DNA of 57,583 nucleotides, from assembly GCF_000769915.1 (NCBI RefSeq), contig NZ_JRLV01000025.1:1-57583 (forward strand). Reading direction: 5' to 3'. Position numbers and translations under genes: made by a program. Under the pieces are notes generated by a model that did not search any database, had not been told where the DNA came from, and saw only the letters and a program-made list of their open reading frames with translations. Source of the stretch: Flavobacterium beibuense F44-8 (GTDB lineage Bacteria > Bacteroidota > Bacteroidia > Flavobacteriales > Flavobacteriaceae). Positions 27,164 through 35,751 of this stretch are shown here, in pieces (positions within the stretch are counted from its first letter, which is position 1; every line of letters begins with the position of its first letter).

Positions 27164-27604
27164 GTGAAAAAGTGCGTATTACTTGTATGCCTTATGCTGA
27201 ATGCTGCGGGCTTTTGCCAGGAGTGGAATGTGGATTTGGAAACTGCAAAGAGCAAAGCCATTGCCCAAAACAAAAATATACTATTGGTCTTTTCGGGGTC
27301 AGACTGGTGTTCCCGCTGTATTGAACTGGAGCGCAAAGTATGGCAAAGCGAAGAGTTTAAAACCGAAGCCGATAAGAACTGGATACTGTTAAGAGCCGAT
27401 TTCCTGCAGAAAAAAGGGGAATCAGAACCTGTTGATATTAACGACCCAAAAATAATACTAACCGAACGTTATAACCGTAACGGCTTTTTCCCATATATCG
27501 TACTACTGGACAAATACGGCCGTGTTATAGAACGCGATGGCTACGAACAGTTTAATACCGCTAAGGAATACATTGAATATTTTAAAAAACTGGGGAAGAA
27601 GTAA
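27164..27604 (+). CDS. Secreted thioredoxin-like protein (CSRC)
   Basis: 146 residues from the GTG at 27164, which gives a clean signal peptide (MKKCVLLVCLMLNAAGFCQ); an ATG at 27053 would add 37 unlikely residues. GGAGA lies just before it. The fold is of the thioredoxin_7/DUF255-like type: AKSKAIAQNKNILLVFSGSD, WCSRCIELERKVWQSEEF with Cys49-x-x-Cys52, and the cis-Pro region FFPYIVLLDKYGRVIERDGY. Inferred role: periplasmic thiol-disulfide exchange or heme/copper protein maturation. Convergent with 27609-28130, with a 4-base gap. Confidence 0.85.
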   Translation: MKKCVLLVCLMLNAAGFCQEWNVDLETAKSKAIAQNKNILLVFSGSDWCSRCIELERKVWQSEEFKTEADKNWILLRADFLQKKGESEPVDINDPKIILTERYNRNGFFPYIVLLDKYGRVIERDGYEQFNTAKEYIEYFKKLGKK

Positions 27605-27608
27605 ACTA

Positions 27609-28130
27609 TTAACTTACAGGTTCGGTTACCTGACTATTGATAAATCTACCGGTTTCTATAAATCTAATAATTCTTTTATTAAACAGGCAAAGAACTCCAA
27701 ACATGAATAGTACAACACTATGAGTTATTAGTTTGGCTTCAAAATGATGAAATAATCTTGCCGGAAAATAAAATACGCTGTTTATAAAGAGCCATTCTAT
27801 AATATCAAACTTATAAAACAAAGATGATATTAAAAGGACTACAATACTATTTCCTTTAAACCATTTATATTTTTTACATAATAGTAAAGAAGCTATGGTT
27901 CCTACAACTACCCCTATATAACCTGACACACTGATAAACAATGTAGCATAAGCAATTCTTACAGGAGATATAATATGCTCCATGCTGTCTAAAGTTTTAT
28001 CTAAAGTCATTCTTACCATTTCAATATCGTAAAAATAGGATAATGAATGAGCGGAATAGACAAAAAAACAGGCTGCTAGTACATGAACTAAAATAAGGCG
28101 CCAGTTTAGTTTTGATATAAAGTTTTTCAT
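27609..28130 (-). CDS. Hypothetical integral membrane protein
   Basis: 173 residues with about four membrane segments (LILVHVLAACFFVYSAHSL, IAYATLFISVSGYIGVVVG, SIVVLLISSLFYKFDIIEWL, LITHSVVLFMFGVLCLF). No conserved family is recognised. The ATG is preceded by CCTTACCGG. The 300-base region upstream is filled by dispersed repeats. Confidence 0.7.
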   Translation of the reverse strand: MKNFISKLNWRLILVHVLAACFFVYSAHSLSYFYDIEMVRMTLDKTLDSMEHIISPVRIAYATLFISVSGYIGVVVGTIASLLLCKKYKWFKGNSIVVLLISSLFYKFDIIEWLFINSVFYFPARLFHHFEAKLITHSVVLFMFGVLCLFNKRIIRFIETGRFINSQVTEPVS

Positions 28131-28189
28131 CCGGTAAGGTTTAAAAGCTAATATACAACCTTTCTTTATTACATAAGCCTTACAACACC

Positions 28190-28427
28190 CTGCTTGTCAT
28201 TCTAACGACAGGAAGAATCTCTAAACTTTAAAGATCTTTCACTTCATTGCATTACGTTCAAGATGACAATCCTGCTTGCCATTCTGACGATAGGAAGAAT
28301 CTCTAAACTTTAAAGATATTTCACTCCATTGCATTGCATTCAAGATGACACAACACTGCTTGTCATTCTGACGATAGGAAGAATCTAAATTATAACAGAT
28401 TGCCGCGTCGTAACTCCTCGCAATGAC
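28190..28427. repeat. Three tandem copies of the dispersed inverted-repeat element
   Basis: Units begin at about 28190, 28271 and 28357 with tgctt(g)tcattct(g/a)acga, then aggaagaatctctaaacttt, and end attcaagatgaca (third copy truncated, ending ctcgcaatgaca). Each unit's ends are inverted (TGTCATTCT / AGATGACA). This accounts for nearly all of the gene-free 28131-28444. Confidence 0.85.
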
Positions 28428-28444
28428 AAATACTTACCGGTATC

Positions 28445-29263
28445 CTAAACCGGTTCTTCTATACGTAGTTGTAACTGCTTAAAGTAATCAAAAGCTTTTA
28501 CAATCCTGCTACCATACCATGAAAACATTTCACCGTCAACAAAAATGGTTTGTGCGTGGTGCGTATGCCTTCCCAGTTCAAAAGCATCTTCATCCTTAAA
28601 CGGATAAGGTTCTGACGAAAGGAATATCACCTCAGGGTCACCCTGTATTCTCATTTTCTGAACGATAATTTCGGGGTAACGTCCTTCCCTGTCTTCATAA
28701 ATATTGGTAAAATGATTCAGTTTAAGCATCTCGTTGATAAAGTTATTACCCCCGGCAACCATATACGGATTTTTCCAGATAAAGTAAGCCGACCTTTTAA
28801 ACGGCCTGCCTTCCATAAACTTCTTAAAATCAGTATATCCGTGGTTTATTTTATCAACCCAGTGCTGTGCCTTGGTACGAACCGAGAATATTTTCCCCAG
28901 TTCCTCTATCATTTTGATATTATCTTCAATCGTAATAATATCACTAACCCATACAGGGGCTATTTCGCTAAGCCTTTCAACAATCTCGGGCGTATTCTCC
29001 TCTTTATTGGCGATGATAATATCAGGCTCCAGTGCCTTTATTTTTTCATAGTGCACCCTTTTAGTACCGCCAATAATCCTTTTGGTTTGCTTTAGGTGAT
29101 ACGGGTGAACACAAAACTTAGTTATCCCTACAATTTTATCCTCAAGACCAAGATCATAAAGAAGCTCGGTTTGTGAAGGTACTATAGATACAATACGCAT
29201 TGGCGCTTTAGTAAGCGTAATGGTATTCCCCAGCTGATCTGTATATGTTTTTGTTTGTTCCAA
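28445..29263 (-). CDS. BtuF-like helical-backbone metal-receptor (ABC substrate-binding) protein without signal peptide
   Basis: 272 residues. The TroA/BtuF-like fold is marked by PMRIVSIVPSQTELLYDLGL, KFCVHPYHLKQTKRIIGGTK, ALEPDIIIANKEEN and EMFSWYGSRIVKAFDYFKQL. The family binds corrinoids, siderophores or heme. The start is TTG at 29263, because the only later ATG (residue 22) would cut the conserved first strand. There is no signal peptide or lipobox, so it appears cytosolic, unlike classic BtuF. No permease or ATPase is nearby. It is followed upstream by pyrF (21-base gap), so co-transcription is likely. Confidence 0.82.
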   Translation of the reverse strand: MEQTKTYTDQLGNTITLTKAPMRIVSIVPSQTELLYDLGLEDKIVGITKFCVHPYHLKQTKRIIGGTKRVHYEKIKALEPDIIIANKEENTPEIVERLSEIAPVWVSDIITIEDNIKMIEELGKIFSVRTKAQHWVDKINHGYTDFKKFMEGRPFKRSAYFIWKNPYMVAGGNNFINEMLKLNHFTNIYEDREGRYPEIIVQKMRIQGDPEVIFLSSEPYPFKDEDAFELGRHTHHAQTIFVDGEMFSWYGSRIVKAFDYFKQLQLRIEEPV

Positions 29264-29284
29264 AATTTCAGTTTATAGTATTAA

Positions 29285-30094
29285 CTATAAAATTGCAGCC
29301 ATTTCCTGCTGAATCTTTAAAGCCTCTTCTCTTGCTTTTTCGGCAAAATCCTCACCGTTTGAAGCATAAATAATACCTCGTGAAGAGTTGATTAAAAGCC
29401 CTACATTATCACTCATACCATACTTGCATACATCCTGAAGGTTACCGCCCTGTGCACCTACACCCGGCACAAGTAAAAAGCTGTTAGGTACAATTTTTCT
29501 GATTTCGGTAAAATACTCGGCTTTAGTAGCCCCAACCACGTACATAAGGTTTTCACTGTTTTCCCAACCCTTAGAGGTTTTAAGTACGGTTTTATACAGC
29601 TCCTCGCCCTCTACGGTTTTGGTTTGGAAATCAAAAGCTCCCATATTAGAGGTAAGCGCCAGCATAATGGTAAACTTATTTTTAAAAGCCAAAAACGGCT
29701 CTACGCTATCTTTCCCCATATAAGGTGCTACGGTAACCGAATCAAAATTCAGGTCTTCAAAAAAAGCCTTGGCATACATCGCCGACGTATTTCCTATATC
29801 TCCCCTTTTAGCATCGGCTATGGTAAAAATTTCAGGATGCTTTTGGTTAATGTAGTTTATGGTTTTTTCCAGCGACAACCAGCCTTTAAGTCCGTATGCC
29901 TCATAAAAGGCAGTGTTAGGCTTATAAGCCACAGCCAAATCGTGAGTAGCATCAATAATGGCTTTGTTGAATTCAAAGATAGGATCTTCTGTAGCCAGTA
30001 AGTGTTGCGGGATTTTATTTAGGTCCACGTCAAGGCCTATGCATAAAAAAGATTTCTTATCAATAATGTTTTGGTGTAGCTGCTGTGTCGTCAT
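29285..30094 (-). CDS. pyrF: Orotidine 5'-phosphate decarboxylase, type 2
   Basis: 269 residues, the length of the longer type 2 OMPDC family. It converts OMP to UMP, the last step of de novo pyrimidine synthesis. Visible: [18 protein letters not shown], the catalytic-loop region [18 protein letters not shown] (Asp-Lys-x-x-Asp), [14 protein letters not shown] and [11 protein letters not shown]. Cytosolic TIM barrel. A TACTTTTG -7 element lies at 30141-30134 on the minus strand. High confidence. Confidence 0.95.
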   Translation of the reverse strand: MTTQQLHQNIIDKKSFLCIGLDVDLNKIPQHLLATEDPIFEFNKAIIDATHDLAVAYKPNTAFYEAYGLKGWLSLEKTINYINQKHPEIFTIADAKRGDIGNTSAMYAKAFFEDLNFDSVTVAPYMGKDSVEPFLAFKNKFTIMLALTSNMGAFDFQTKTVEGEELYKTVLKTSKGWENSENLMYVVGATKAEYFTEIRKIVPNSFLLVPGVGAQGGNLQDVCKYGMSDNVGLLINSSRGIIYASNGEDFAEKAREEALKIQQEMAAIL

Positions 30095-30133
30095 GTTTAT
30101 GTTTGAGTTTTACCTGTAAAAGCTATTGTGGTG

Positions 30134-30141
30134 CAAAAGTA
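30134..30141 (-). promoter_or_regulatory. -7 element TACTTTTG of pyrF
   Basis: TAnnTTTG match 40 bases before the ATG; no clear -33 partner. Confidence 0.45.
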
Positions 30142-30270
30142 CGAATTGCTTTTTATTTCAGGAAATAAACCATTCAACGACAGATTAAAGTATTTTGTCG
30201 AAAATATATAAAACTGTAGGACTAATAGTATAGTTTTATATCTATAATTTAAATCCCCAAAAACTATTTA

Positions 30271-30699
30271 ATGAATAAAGACGGCGACATAATAATAATT
30301 GAAGACGATTCTGACGACAGAGAGCTGCTTATACACATTTTCGAAGAGCTGGGTAAAGAACACGGCTATGAGAACAGGCTTGTGCTTATTGAAGAGGCCG
30401 AAGACCTTATTGATTTCCTGAAGTCAGACGAGGCTAACCCGTTTATTATTATTTCAGATATTAATATGCCTAAAGTGAATGGGTTTGATTTGCGAAACCT
30501 TATTTTCAGTGATGCTGAATTAAGACGAAAAGCAATTCCATTTATTTTCCTTACTACCGCACGTAACAATGAGAAGTTTCTGCAAAGGGCATACGAACTA
30601 TCCATACAGGGATATTTTGTAAAACCTATAAACTATACGGCTTATAAAAAACTGATAAACGATATTATTGCCTACTGGAAAAACGCACAAATACTATAA
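30271..30699 (+). CDS. Single-domain response regulator (Rcp1-like)
   Basis: 142 residues, receiver domain only. Acidic pocket IIIEDDSDDRELL at the N-terminus, phosphoacceptor Asp63 in IIISDINMPKVNGFDL, Thr in FIFLTTARNNE and Lys118 in GYFVKPIN. The insert between the first helix and the Asp strand (EAEDLIDFLKSDEANP) is typical of Rcp1/CheY-like regulators paired with phytochrome or hybrid kinases. No output domain and no adjacent kinase, so it probably acts through protein contacts. A terminator follows at 30731-30752. Confidence 0.9.
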   Translation: MNKDGDIIIIEDDSDDRELLIHIFEELGKEHGYENRLVLIEEAEDLIDFLKSDEANPFIIISDINMPKVNGFDLRNLIFSDAELRRKAIPFIFLTTARNNEKFLQRAYELSIQGYFVKPINYTAYKKLINDIIAYWKNAQIL

Positions 30700-30730
30700 C
30701 TACTACTAATCCTGATCTACTACTTGGAAG

Positions 30731-30752
30731 CTCCTGCCTATAATGGCGGGAG
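30731..30752 (+). terminator. Terminator of the response-regulator gene
   Basis: CTCCTGCC-TATAAT-GGCGGGAG followed by TTTTTTT. Confidence 0.9.
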
Positions 30753-30909
30753 TTTTTTTAATCAACAAAACTGTTAATTTCATATTTATATTATTTTTTT
30801 TTCAAATTAAAACTATCTACTTCATAATTATTAAGAGAATATCTATGAACCTATTGGATGTTTGAAACATCTACCTTTATTTTACAACCATAATCCTTAA
30901 TATTTTTTT

Positions 30910-32421
30910 ATGAAAAACCGCACCAATTTAAAATCTGCTATGTTAATTACTGCAGTATTTTTAATTAGTGTTATATCTTGTCAAAAAGATGACACTATTA
31001 CTCAGGAAGAAAAAAGCTTTTCTATGAAAGCTGAAACTATCAGTTTAATGTCTGAGGAAGAAACAAGTTACGCTGTTGACCTTTATCACAATCAGATGGC
31101 TAAAGTTTCAAGAAAAGAACCCATTAACTTTGATAATCGTGATTTAGCCGAAGTTCGTGATTATACTGGTAAAATTCATTATACTTATAAAGTTACTACC
31201 AATGAAGATAATGAAAGGACTTTTCATAATGTTGTAATTACCAACTGGGATGGTTATTTCAAAACTATACTTGTAAAGTATGAAATGACTGATGAGTATT
31301 ATCAAAAATTTACCGAAACTGGTGATTTCACAACGTTTACCGGTACAATAACAGCATCACTACTAACAGCAGATGGTGGCTACCCTTGTGGTGAAATGCC
31401 ATCACTGGGTATACCTACAACCGGAGGAAATGGTCCCGGCGGTGGCGGTGGCGGTGGTGACTATGGCGATGGAGAACCGTGGAATCCTAACGGAAATGGT
31501 AATCCTCACAACCAAACATTGGTAGATTATATGTATCTTAGTATATCAATCAGATCTATATCTTCGGGTTCAGGTTCAGGCTCTAAATGGAGATACGGAC
31601 ACAGGACTCCAAGAGATTTCACTGTTTCAGGTGTATCAGAAGCTTTAAATATAGAACCTATAGATGAGACTAGAAATCCTTGTGGAGATGGAGGTGAATA
31701 TGGAGTATTAGTACCATTAGACTTCTCAAAAATAATTGTAGATAATATAACTGAAGATTCAAATTTAGACCCATGTATTTCATCAGTAATAAGCGATCTT
31801 AAAAACTTGACTGAGAAAAATATGGCTGAAGTAATTCGTAAATTAGATGCTTTTCCATCACCTTATACAACTAATATAAAAAATGGCACATTACCAGATA
31901 ATGCTGCTGGTAGTCCAGCAAGAACAATCAGAACTCCTGGCAACCCAGAATATAACTATACTATAATAATTGATCCTGAATACACCCCAAATACAAATAA
32001 ACTTGGTTATGCGACAATTATTTTACATGAAATGATACATGCTTATTTATTAACCCTAATAGATGATGGCCCTGAAGGGAGTGGAAGTGAAAATTTCCCT
32101 GATTTATTTGAAAAACTTGTTGAAAAACAATTTGGCCCTAATCCTCAAAATTTTCATCATCAAATTATGGCTGAAAAATATGTTGATGCTTTGGCAAGAG
32201 CTCTGCAAGAATTCCAAACTGGAAATCCTGTCCCAGATAATACATCACCTAGTCAAAACTATACCGATTTAGCATGGGGAGGCTTAAAGGACGCACCTAT
32301 TTACCAAACTACATCATCTCTTACTAATGAAGATCGCGAGAGAATAAACAAAAGGTATGCTTCAGAAATAATGAATATTACAATTGGGACAACTGTACCT
32401 CTTGGTGATACCTGTGAGTAA
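30910..32421 (+). CDS. Lipoprotein with glycine hinge and zincin-like HEMIH motif
   Basis: 503 residues. Signal MKNRTNLKSAMLITAVFLIS, then VISCQKDD, gives a lipoprotein. The N-terminal region (MSEEETSYAVDLYHNQMAKV) is of a kind seen in flavobacterial lipoproteins. A Gly-rich hinge (PGGGGGGGDYGDG) lies at about 175-188. The C-terminal half carries IILHEMIHAYLL at 370-381, that is HExxH at 373-377, the zinc-binding motif of zincin metallopeptidases, followed by a candidate third-ligand region FHHQIMAEKY. Proteolysis is inferred, not shown. It is 11 bases upstream of a second lipoprotein gene, so the two may work together. The second half is AT-rich. Confidence 0.75.
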   Translation: MKNRTNLKSAMLITAVFLISVISCQKDDTITQEEKSFSMKAETISLMSEEETSYAVDLYHNQMAKVSRKEPINFDNRDLAEVRDYTGKIHYTYKVTTNEDNERTFHNVVITNWDGYFKTILVKYEMTDEYYQKFTETGDFTTFTGTITASLLTADGGYPCGEMPSLGIPTTGGNGPGGGGGGGDYGDGEPWNPNGNGNPHNQTLVDYMYLSISIRSISSGSGSGSKWRYGHRTPRDFTVSGVSEALNIEPIDETRNPCGDGGEYGVLVPLDFSKIIVDNITEDSNLDPCISSVISDLKNLTEKNMAEVIRKLDAFPSPYTTNIKNGTLPDNAAGSPARTIRTPGNPEYNYTIIIDPEYTPNTNKLGYATIILHEMIHAYLLTLIDDGPEGSGSENFPDLFEKLVEKQFGPNPQNFHHQIMAEKYVDALARALQEFQTGNPVPDNTSPSQNYTDLAWGGLKDAPIYQTTSSLTNEDRERINKRYASEIMNITIGTTVPLGDTCE

Positions 32422-32432
32422 TAATTATAAAT

Positions 32433-33032
32433 ATGACAAAATATACCATCCTATTCATCTGTCTTATTTTATGTTCAGCCTGTTCAATAAACAAAAACCA
32501 GCCTGTAAACGATTATATGATACAGTATGTATTAAACGATACTGTAAATGATTCCTTTTACAATAATAAGGTTAGGGATTCCTTTATTTGGATTGGGCAA
32601 AATAAACTGTCAAAAAAAGATGCATTAAAAGCATTGAATAATACATCACACTACAATAAGAATAATGGTAAATGGGATTTAAAATTTAACCAAACAGCGC
32701 TTTATAATGAAAAGGCATGGAAGAAACTGGTTAATAACAATATAAACGACACCCTTAATGATTACTGGAATAGTAACAACTTTTCTTTTAAAAATAGGGT
32801 ATTCTCTAAGCAGGAAATAGATTCTGTAAGAAAGCTGGCAGATTATTCATTACGGGAAAAAGTGTACTTTTTTACCGATGTAATGTACTATGACAAAGAT
32901 ATTGCTGTTTTTCGATTAGAAGAAGTTACAAACCAGTTTAATGGCGGATTATTTAAAGACCGTATACTATTTATGAAAAAAGAGAACGGCAAATGGATTG
33001 TTATTGATGAAGGAATAATAAATCGTAATTAA
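32433..33032 (+). CDS. Hypothetical lipoprotein
   Basis: 199 residues. Signal MTKYTILFICLILCSAC with lipobox CSAC. The mature part (DTVNDSFYNNKVRDSFIWIG, KKDALKALNNTSHYNKNNGK, FSKQEIDSVRKLADYSLREK) has no recognised family; the end FMKKENGKWIVIDEGIINRN has the look of an NTF2-like or secreted effector-inhibitor fold, but this is only an impression. It is in an operon with the HEMIH lipoprotein and closed by the terminator at 33046-33067. Confidence 0.72.
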   Translation: MTKYTILFICLILCSACSINKNQPVNDYMIQYVLNDTVNDSFYNNKVRDSFIWIGQNKLSKKDALKALNNTSHYNKNNGKWDLKFNQTALYNEKAWKKLVNNNINDTLNDYWNSNNFSFKNRVFSKQEIDSVRKLADYSLREKVYFFTDVMYYDKDIAVFRLEEVTNQFNGGLFKDRILFMKKENGKWIVIDEGIINRN

Positions 33033-33045
33033 TAATTAAGTAAAG

Positions 33046-33067
33046 CTCCTGCCTTTTAAGGCAGGAG
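33046..33067 (+). terminator. Terminator after the two-lipoprotein operon
   Basis: CTCCTGCCTT-TT-AAGGCAGGAG followed by TTTTTTT. Its stem resembles the 30731 terminator. Confidence 0.92.
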
Positions 33068-33156
33068 TTTTTTTATTTTAGCGTTTTAATTTCACCAAGA
33101 TGAAAAAACACCTTTTAATAATTGAACTATTTTACTTGTCTCCCTGAGATATAAAA

Positions 33157-33180
33157 AAATCCCGCCTGTTGGCGGGATTT
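33157..33180 (-). terminator. Terminator of prfA
   Basis: AAATCCCGCC-TGTT-GGCGGGATTT with an A-run before it on the plus strand, just beyond the prfA stop. Confidence 0.92.
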
Positions 33181-33186
33181 GTATTT

Positions 33187-34260
33187 TTAGAAAACTTCAC
33201 TCTCTTTAAGTTTCTCTGTATTGTTTACAAGCTGTATCTCATCAATAAGCTTTTGTATGCTTCCGTTCATTACACCGTCAAGGTCATAAAGCGTAAGTCC
33301 TATTCTGTGGTCTGTAACACGTCCCTGTGGGTAGTTGTACGTACGGATTTTTGCCGAACGGTCACCACTACTTACCTGTGAGCTACGTTTTGCAGCATCG
33401 GCTTCCTGTTTCTTGGCAAGTTCCATTTCATATAAACGTGAACGAAGTACCTGTAAAGCCTTATCTTTATTTTTATGCTGTGATTTCTCATCCTGACACT
33501 GCGCCACAAGTCCTGTTGGGATGTGTGTCATACGCACTGCTGATTTTGTAGTGTTTACCGACTGTCCTCCAGGCCCTGATGAACAGAATAAATCTATACG
33601 AACGTCGTTCATATCAATTTGTACATCAAACTCCTCTGCTTCCGGTAATACCATTACAGTAGCTGCCGATGTATGGATACGTCCCTGAGTTTCAGTTTGC
33701 GGTACACGCTGTACACGGTGTACACCCGCTTCAAATTTAAGCGTACCGTATACATCTTCTCCGGTAACTTCAAAGATAACCTCTTTAAATCCACCCGATG
33801 TACCTTCGTTAATATCTACAACACTGGTTCTCCAGCCTCTGCTTTCACAATATTTGGTATACATCCTGAAAAGGTCTCCGGCAAAAATACTCGCCTCATC
33901 ACCACCTGTACCGGCACGAATTTCTACCATTACATTTTTGGCATCTTCAGGATCTTTAGGTATAAGCATGAATTTTATTTCTTCTTCAAGCTGTGGCAAG
34001 CGTGCTTTATTCTCATCAAGTTCCATTTTAGCCATCTCCACCATCTCAGCATCACTTCCGTCGGCTATAATTTCCTGAGCTTCTTTAATACCTCCTGTTA
34101 CTTTAATGTACTCTTCACGCTTTTCTACAAGTCCTTTAAGGTCTTTGTATTCTTTATTAAGCTGTACATAGCGTTTTTGATCGGCAATTACATCCGGCTG
34201 AATAATAAGGTCAGAAACCTCATCAAAACGCTGTTTTATTATCTGTAACCTGTCTAACAT
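33187..34260 (-). CDS. prfA: Peptide chain release factor 1
   Basis: 357 residues. RF1 recognises UAA and UAG in the ribosomal A site and triggers peptidyl-tRNA hydrolysis. The GGQ catalytic loop ([21 protein letters not shown]), the PCRF domain ([20 protein letters not shown]) and the C-terminal [18 protein letters not shown] are present. RF1 normally uses a PxT tripeptide for codon reading; the segment [20 protein letters not shown] contains PQT rather than the common PxT neighbours of RF2 (SPF), supporting RF1. SD-like aaggagat precedes the ATG. High confidence. Confidence 0.95.
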   Translation of the reverse strand: MLDRLQIIKQRFDEVSDLIIQPDVIADQKRYVQLNKEYKDLKGLVEKREEYIKVTGGIKEAQEIIADGSDAEMVEMAKMELDENKARLPQLEEEIKFMLIPKDPEDAKNVMVEIRAGTGGDEASIFAGDLFRMYTKYCESRGWRTSVVDINEGTSGGFKEVIFEVTGEDVYGTLKFEAGVHRVQRVPQTETQGRIHTSAATVMVLPEAEEFDVQIDMNDVRIDLFCSSGPGGQSVNTTKSAVRMTHIPTGLVAQCQDEKSQHKNKDKALQVLRSRLYEMELAKKQEADAAKRSSQVSSGDRSAKIRTYNYPQGRVTDHRIGLTLYDLDGVMNGSIQKLIDEIQLVNNTEKLKESEVF

Positions 34261-34285
34261 GTTTTTATCTCCTTATTTCGAGGTG

Positions 34286-34293
34286 CAAAATTA
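34286..34293 (-). promoter_or_regulatory. -7 element TAATTTTG of prfA
   Basis: TAnnTTTG match 26 bases before the ATG; no clear -33 TTG. Confidence 0.45.
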
Positions 34294-34497
34294 CGAATTT
34301 TTCCTGTATTATCAGCTTTACTCCATAAAACAAGTTTAGCCTGCATAAATCCCGCAAATAACTTCCCGAAAGAAAATCATTAAACTATATTTTTTGTAAG
34401 TATTTTCAGTTTGGCATCACTTTTGGAAAAGAGTTGTCCAAATTAAAATAACAAAACAATAAACAATTATTAATAACCATTTTAAATTTAAAATTCT

Positions 34498-34941
34498 ATG
34501 AAAAAACTAAACCACACTCTACTAAAAACTTTTGCTGTTTTTACAGTCCTTTTTATGGTAGCCTGCTCAAATGATGACGATACTACTGCAAACAATGATA
34601 CTAATGTTATTGTTGATCCTGAAGAAGAAATCCCTGTTGACCCTTTTATTGGAAACTGGAAATCATTAGGTTATTATGTGAATGATGAATATTTTGAGAA
34701 TGAAGACTGCGAAAATGTAGAATTAAATATAAATGATGAGAATACAGGCACAATGACTTATCATGATTGTGGCTGGGAAGATGAATCGGAAAATCTAACC
34801 TGGGAAAAACTGGAAGAAAATAAATATAAAATTACTATACCCGATGATACTGCAACTTTAAATACGGTTTTTGAAAATGATTTAATGAAGGTTACCGTAG
34901 AAGGAGAAGAAGATTATATAGAAGTATTCCAGAAACAGTAA
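34498..34941 (+). CDS. Lipocalin-like lipoprotein
   Basis: 147 residues. Signal MKKLNHTLLKTFAVFTVLFM, then VACSNDDD, gives a lipoprotein with acidic residues after the Cys. The body starts FIGNWKSLGYYVNDEYFENE, the common opening of lipocalin-like domains (G-x-W), with a Cys pair (DCENVELNIN, YHDCGWEDE) and WEKLEENKYKITIPD. Very acidic. The ligand is unknown. It shares its plan with the gene at 35190. Confidence 0.8.
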   Translation: MKKLNHTLLKTFAVFTVLFMVACSNDDDTTANNDTNVIVDPEEEIPVDPFIGNWKSLGYYVNDEYFENEDCENVELNINDENTGTMTYHDCGWEDESENLTWEKLEENKYKITIPDDTATLNTVFENDLMKVTVEGEEDYIEVFQKQ

Positions 34942-34961
34942 TACTCCTTCTTAAAATAATA

Positions 34962-34997
34962 AACAAAGCCCGATACCACAAGTTATCGGGCTTTGTT
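34962..34997 (+). terminator. Terminator of the lipocalin-like gene at 34498
   Basis: 14 bp arms AACAAAGCCCGATA / TATCGGGCTTTGTT around an 8-base loop. Confidence 0.9.
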
Positions 34998-35145
34998 ACT
35001 TTTAATCGTTTTTTATACCTCGTTGGTTTATAGAATTTTACCCATATCGTTACAAAGTGTATGGTTTTTAAGTTTTTTCTTATAAAACACACTGATTAAC
35101 AAGTAATTACAAATTAAAAAAACTATACTTTTAGATATTTCGTAT

Positions 35146-35153
35146 TATATTTG
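35146..35153 (+). promoter_or_regulatory. -7 element TATATTTG of the 35190 gene
   Basis: Exact TAnnTTTG, 36 bases before the ATG at 35190. No TTG at the usual -33 distance. Confidence 0.5.
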
Positions 35154-35189
35154 CACACCCCCTTACGAATACACATCTATTAATTTATT

Positions 35190-35666
35190 ATGAACAAAAC
35201 AAAAAGAGGATTTTTAAAGCTTGTTCCGCTTGTCCTGCTAATGAGTCTGATTGCATGCAACGGAGAAAATGATGAAACAGCATCTTTGAGCGACTCAGCC
35301 ACAACCCCACCTACTATCTTTGCAACCTGGAAAGCAACAGGTTTTATTTATGATGGTGTTTACTCACCTATTACAAATGAATGCCAACAGGAAATAATGA
35401 CCATAAATTCTGACGGCACTGCCCTATCGGCAAAAAACTGTCCGGAGGGTACTTTTTATACCGAGTACACCTGGAATCAGGTAGAAGGTGATGTTTATGC
35501 CTTTGACTCTGAATCCACTTATTGGCCGGTAAACTATAAGTTGACTTTCCCTATAGGAAACGACAAAATGTATTTTACCTATGCCAAACCTCAACCACAC
35601 GAGTTTTCTAAAATATATGAAAAGGTGGAGGTTACCGAAGAACAAAGCAGGGAATCATCTCTGTAA
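35190..35666 (+). CDS. Lipocalin-like lipoprotein
   Basis: 158 residues. Signal MNKTKRGFLKLVPLVLLMSL, then IACNGEND. The body (IFATWKATGFIYDGVYSPIT, NECQQEIMTINSDGTALSAK, NCPEGTFYTEYTWNQVEGDV) follows the lipocalin-like plan with a Cys pair, as in the gene at 34498. The sequence differs enough that the two are distant paralogues at best. Envelope-anchored; ligand unknown. Confidence 0.78.
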   Translation: MNKTKRGFLKLVPLVLLMSLIACNGENDETASLSDSATTPPTIFATWKATGFIYDGVYSPITNECQQEIMTINSDGTALSAKNCPEGTFYTEYTWNQVEGDVYAFDSESTYWPVNYKLTFPIGNDKMYFTYAKPQPHEFSKIYEKVEVTEEQSRESSL

Positions 35667-35720
35667 TTTAAACACAAATTATTTATTAACAAACGAGGGG
35701 GGCATCTTGACCAATAAATA

Positions 35721-35750
35721 AAAAACGGAGACTGTATGCCTCCGTTTTTT
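35721..35750. terminator. Bidirectional terminator between the lipoprotein and the Fur-family gene
   Basis: AAAAACGGAG / CTCCGTTTTTT stem with flanking A and T runs, placed between two convergent genes. Confidence 0.88.
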
Positions 35751-35751
35751 A

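Noticed and set aside
28190..28427. Possible CRISPR array from three tandem 80-base units
   Set aside because: Units are similar throughout rather than alternating identical repeats with unique spacers, the ends are inverted and the same element occurs singly elsewhere.
33673..34248. 191-codon plus-strand frame opposite prfA
   Set aside because: Fully antisense to a certain housekeeping gene; Phe/Tyr-rich artefact.
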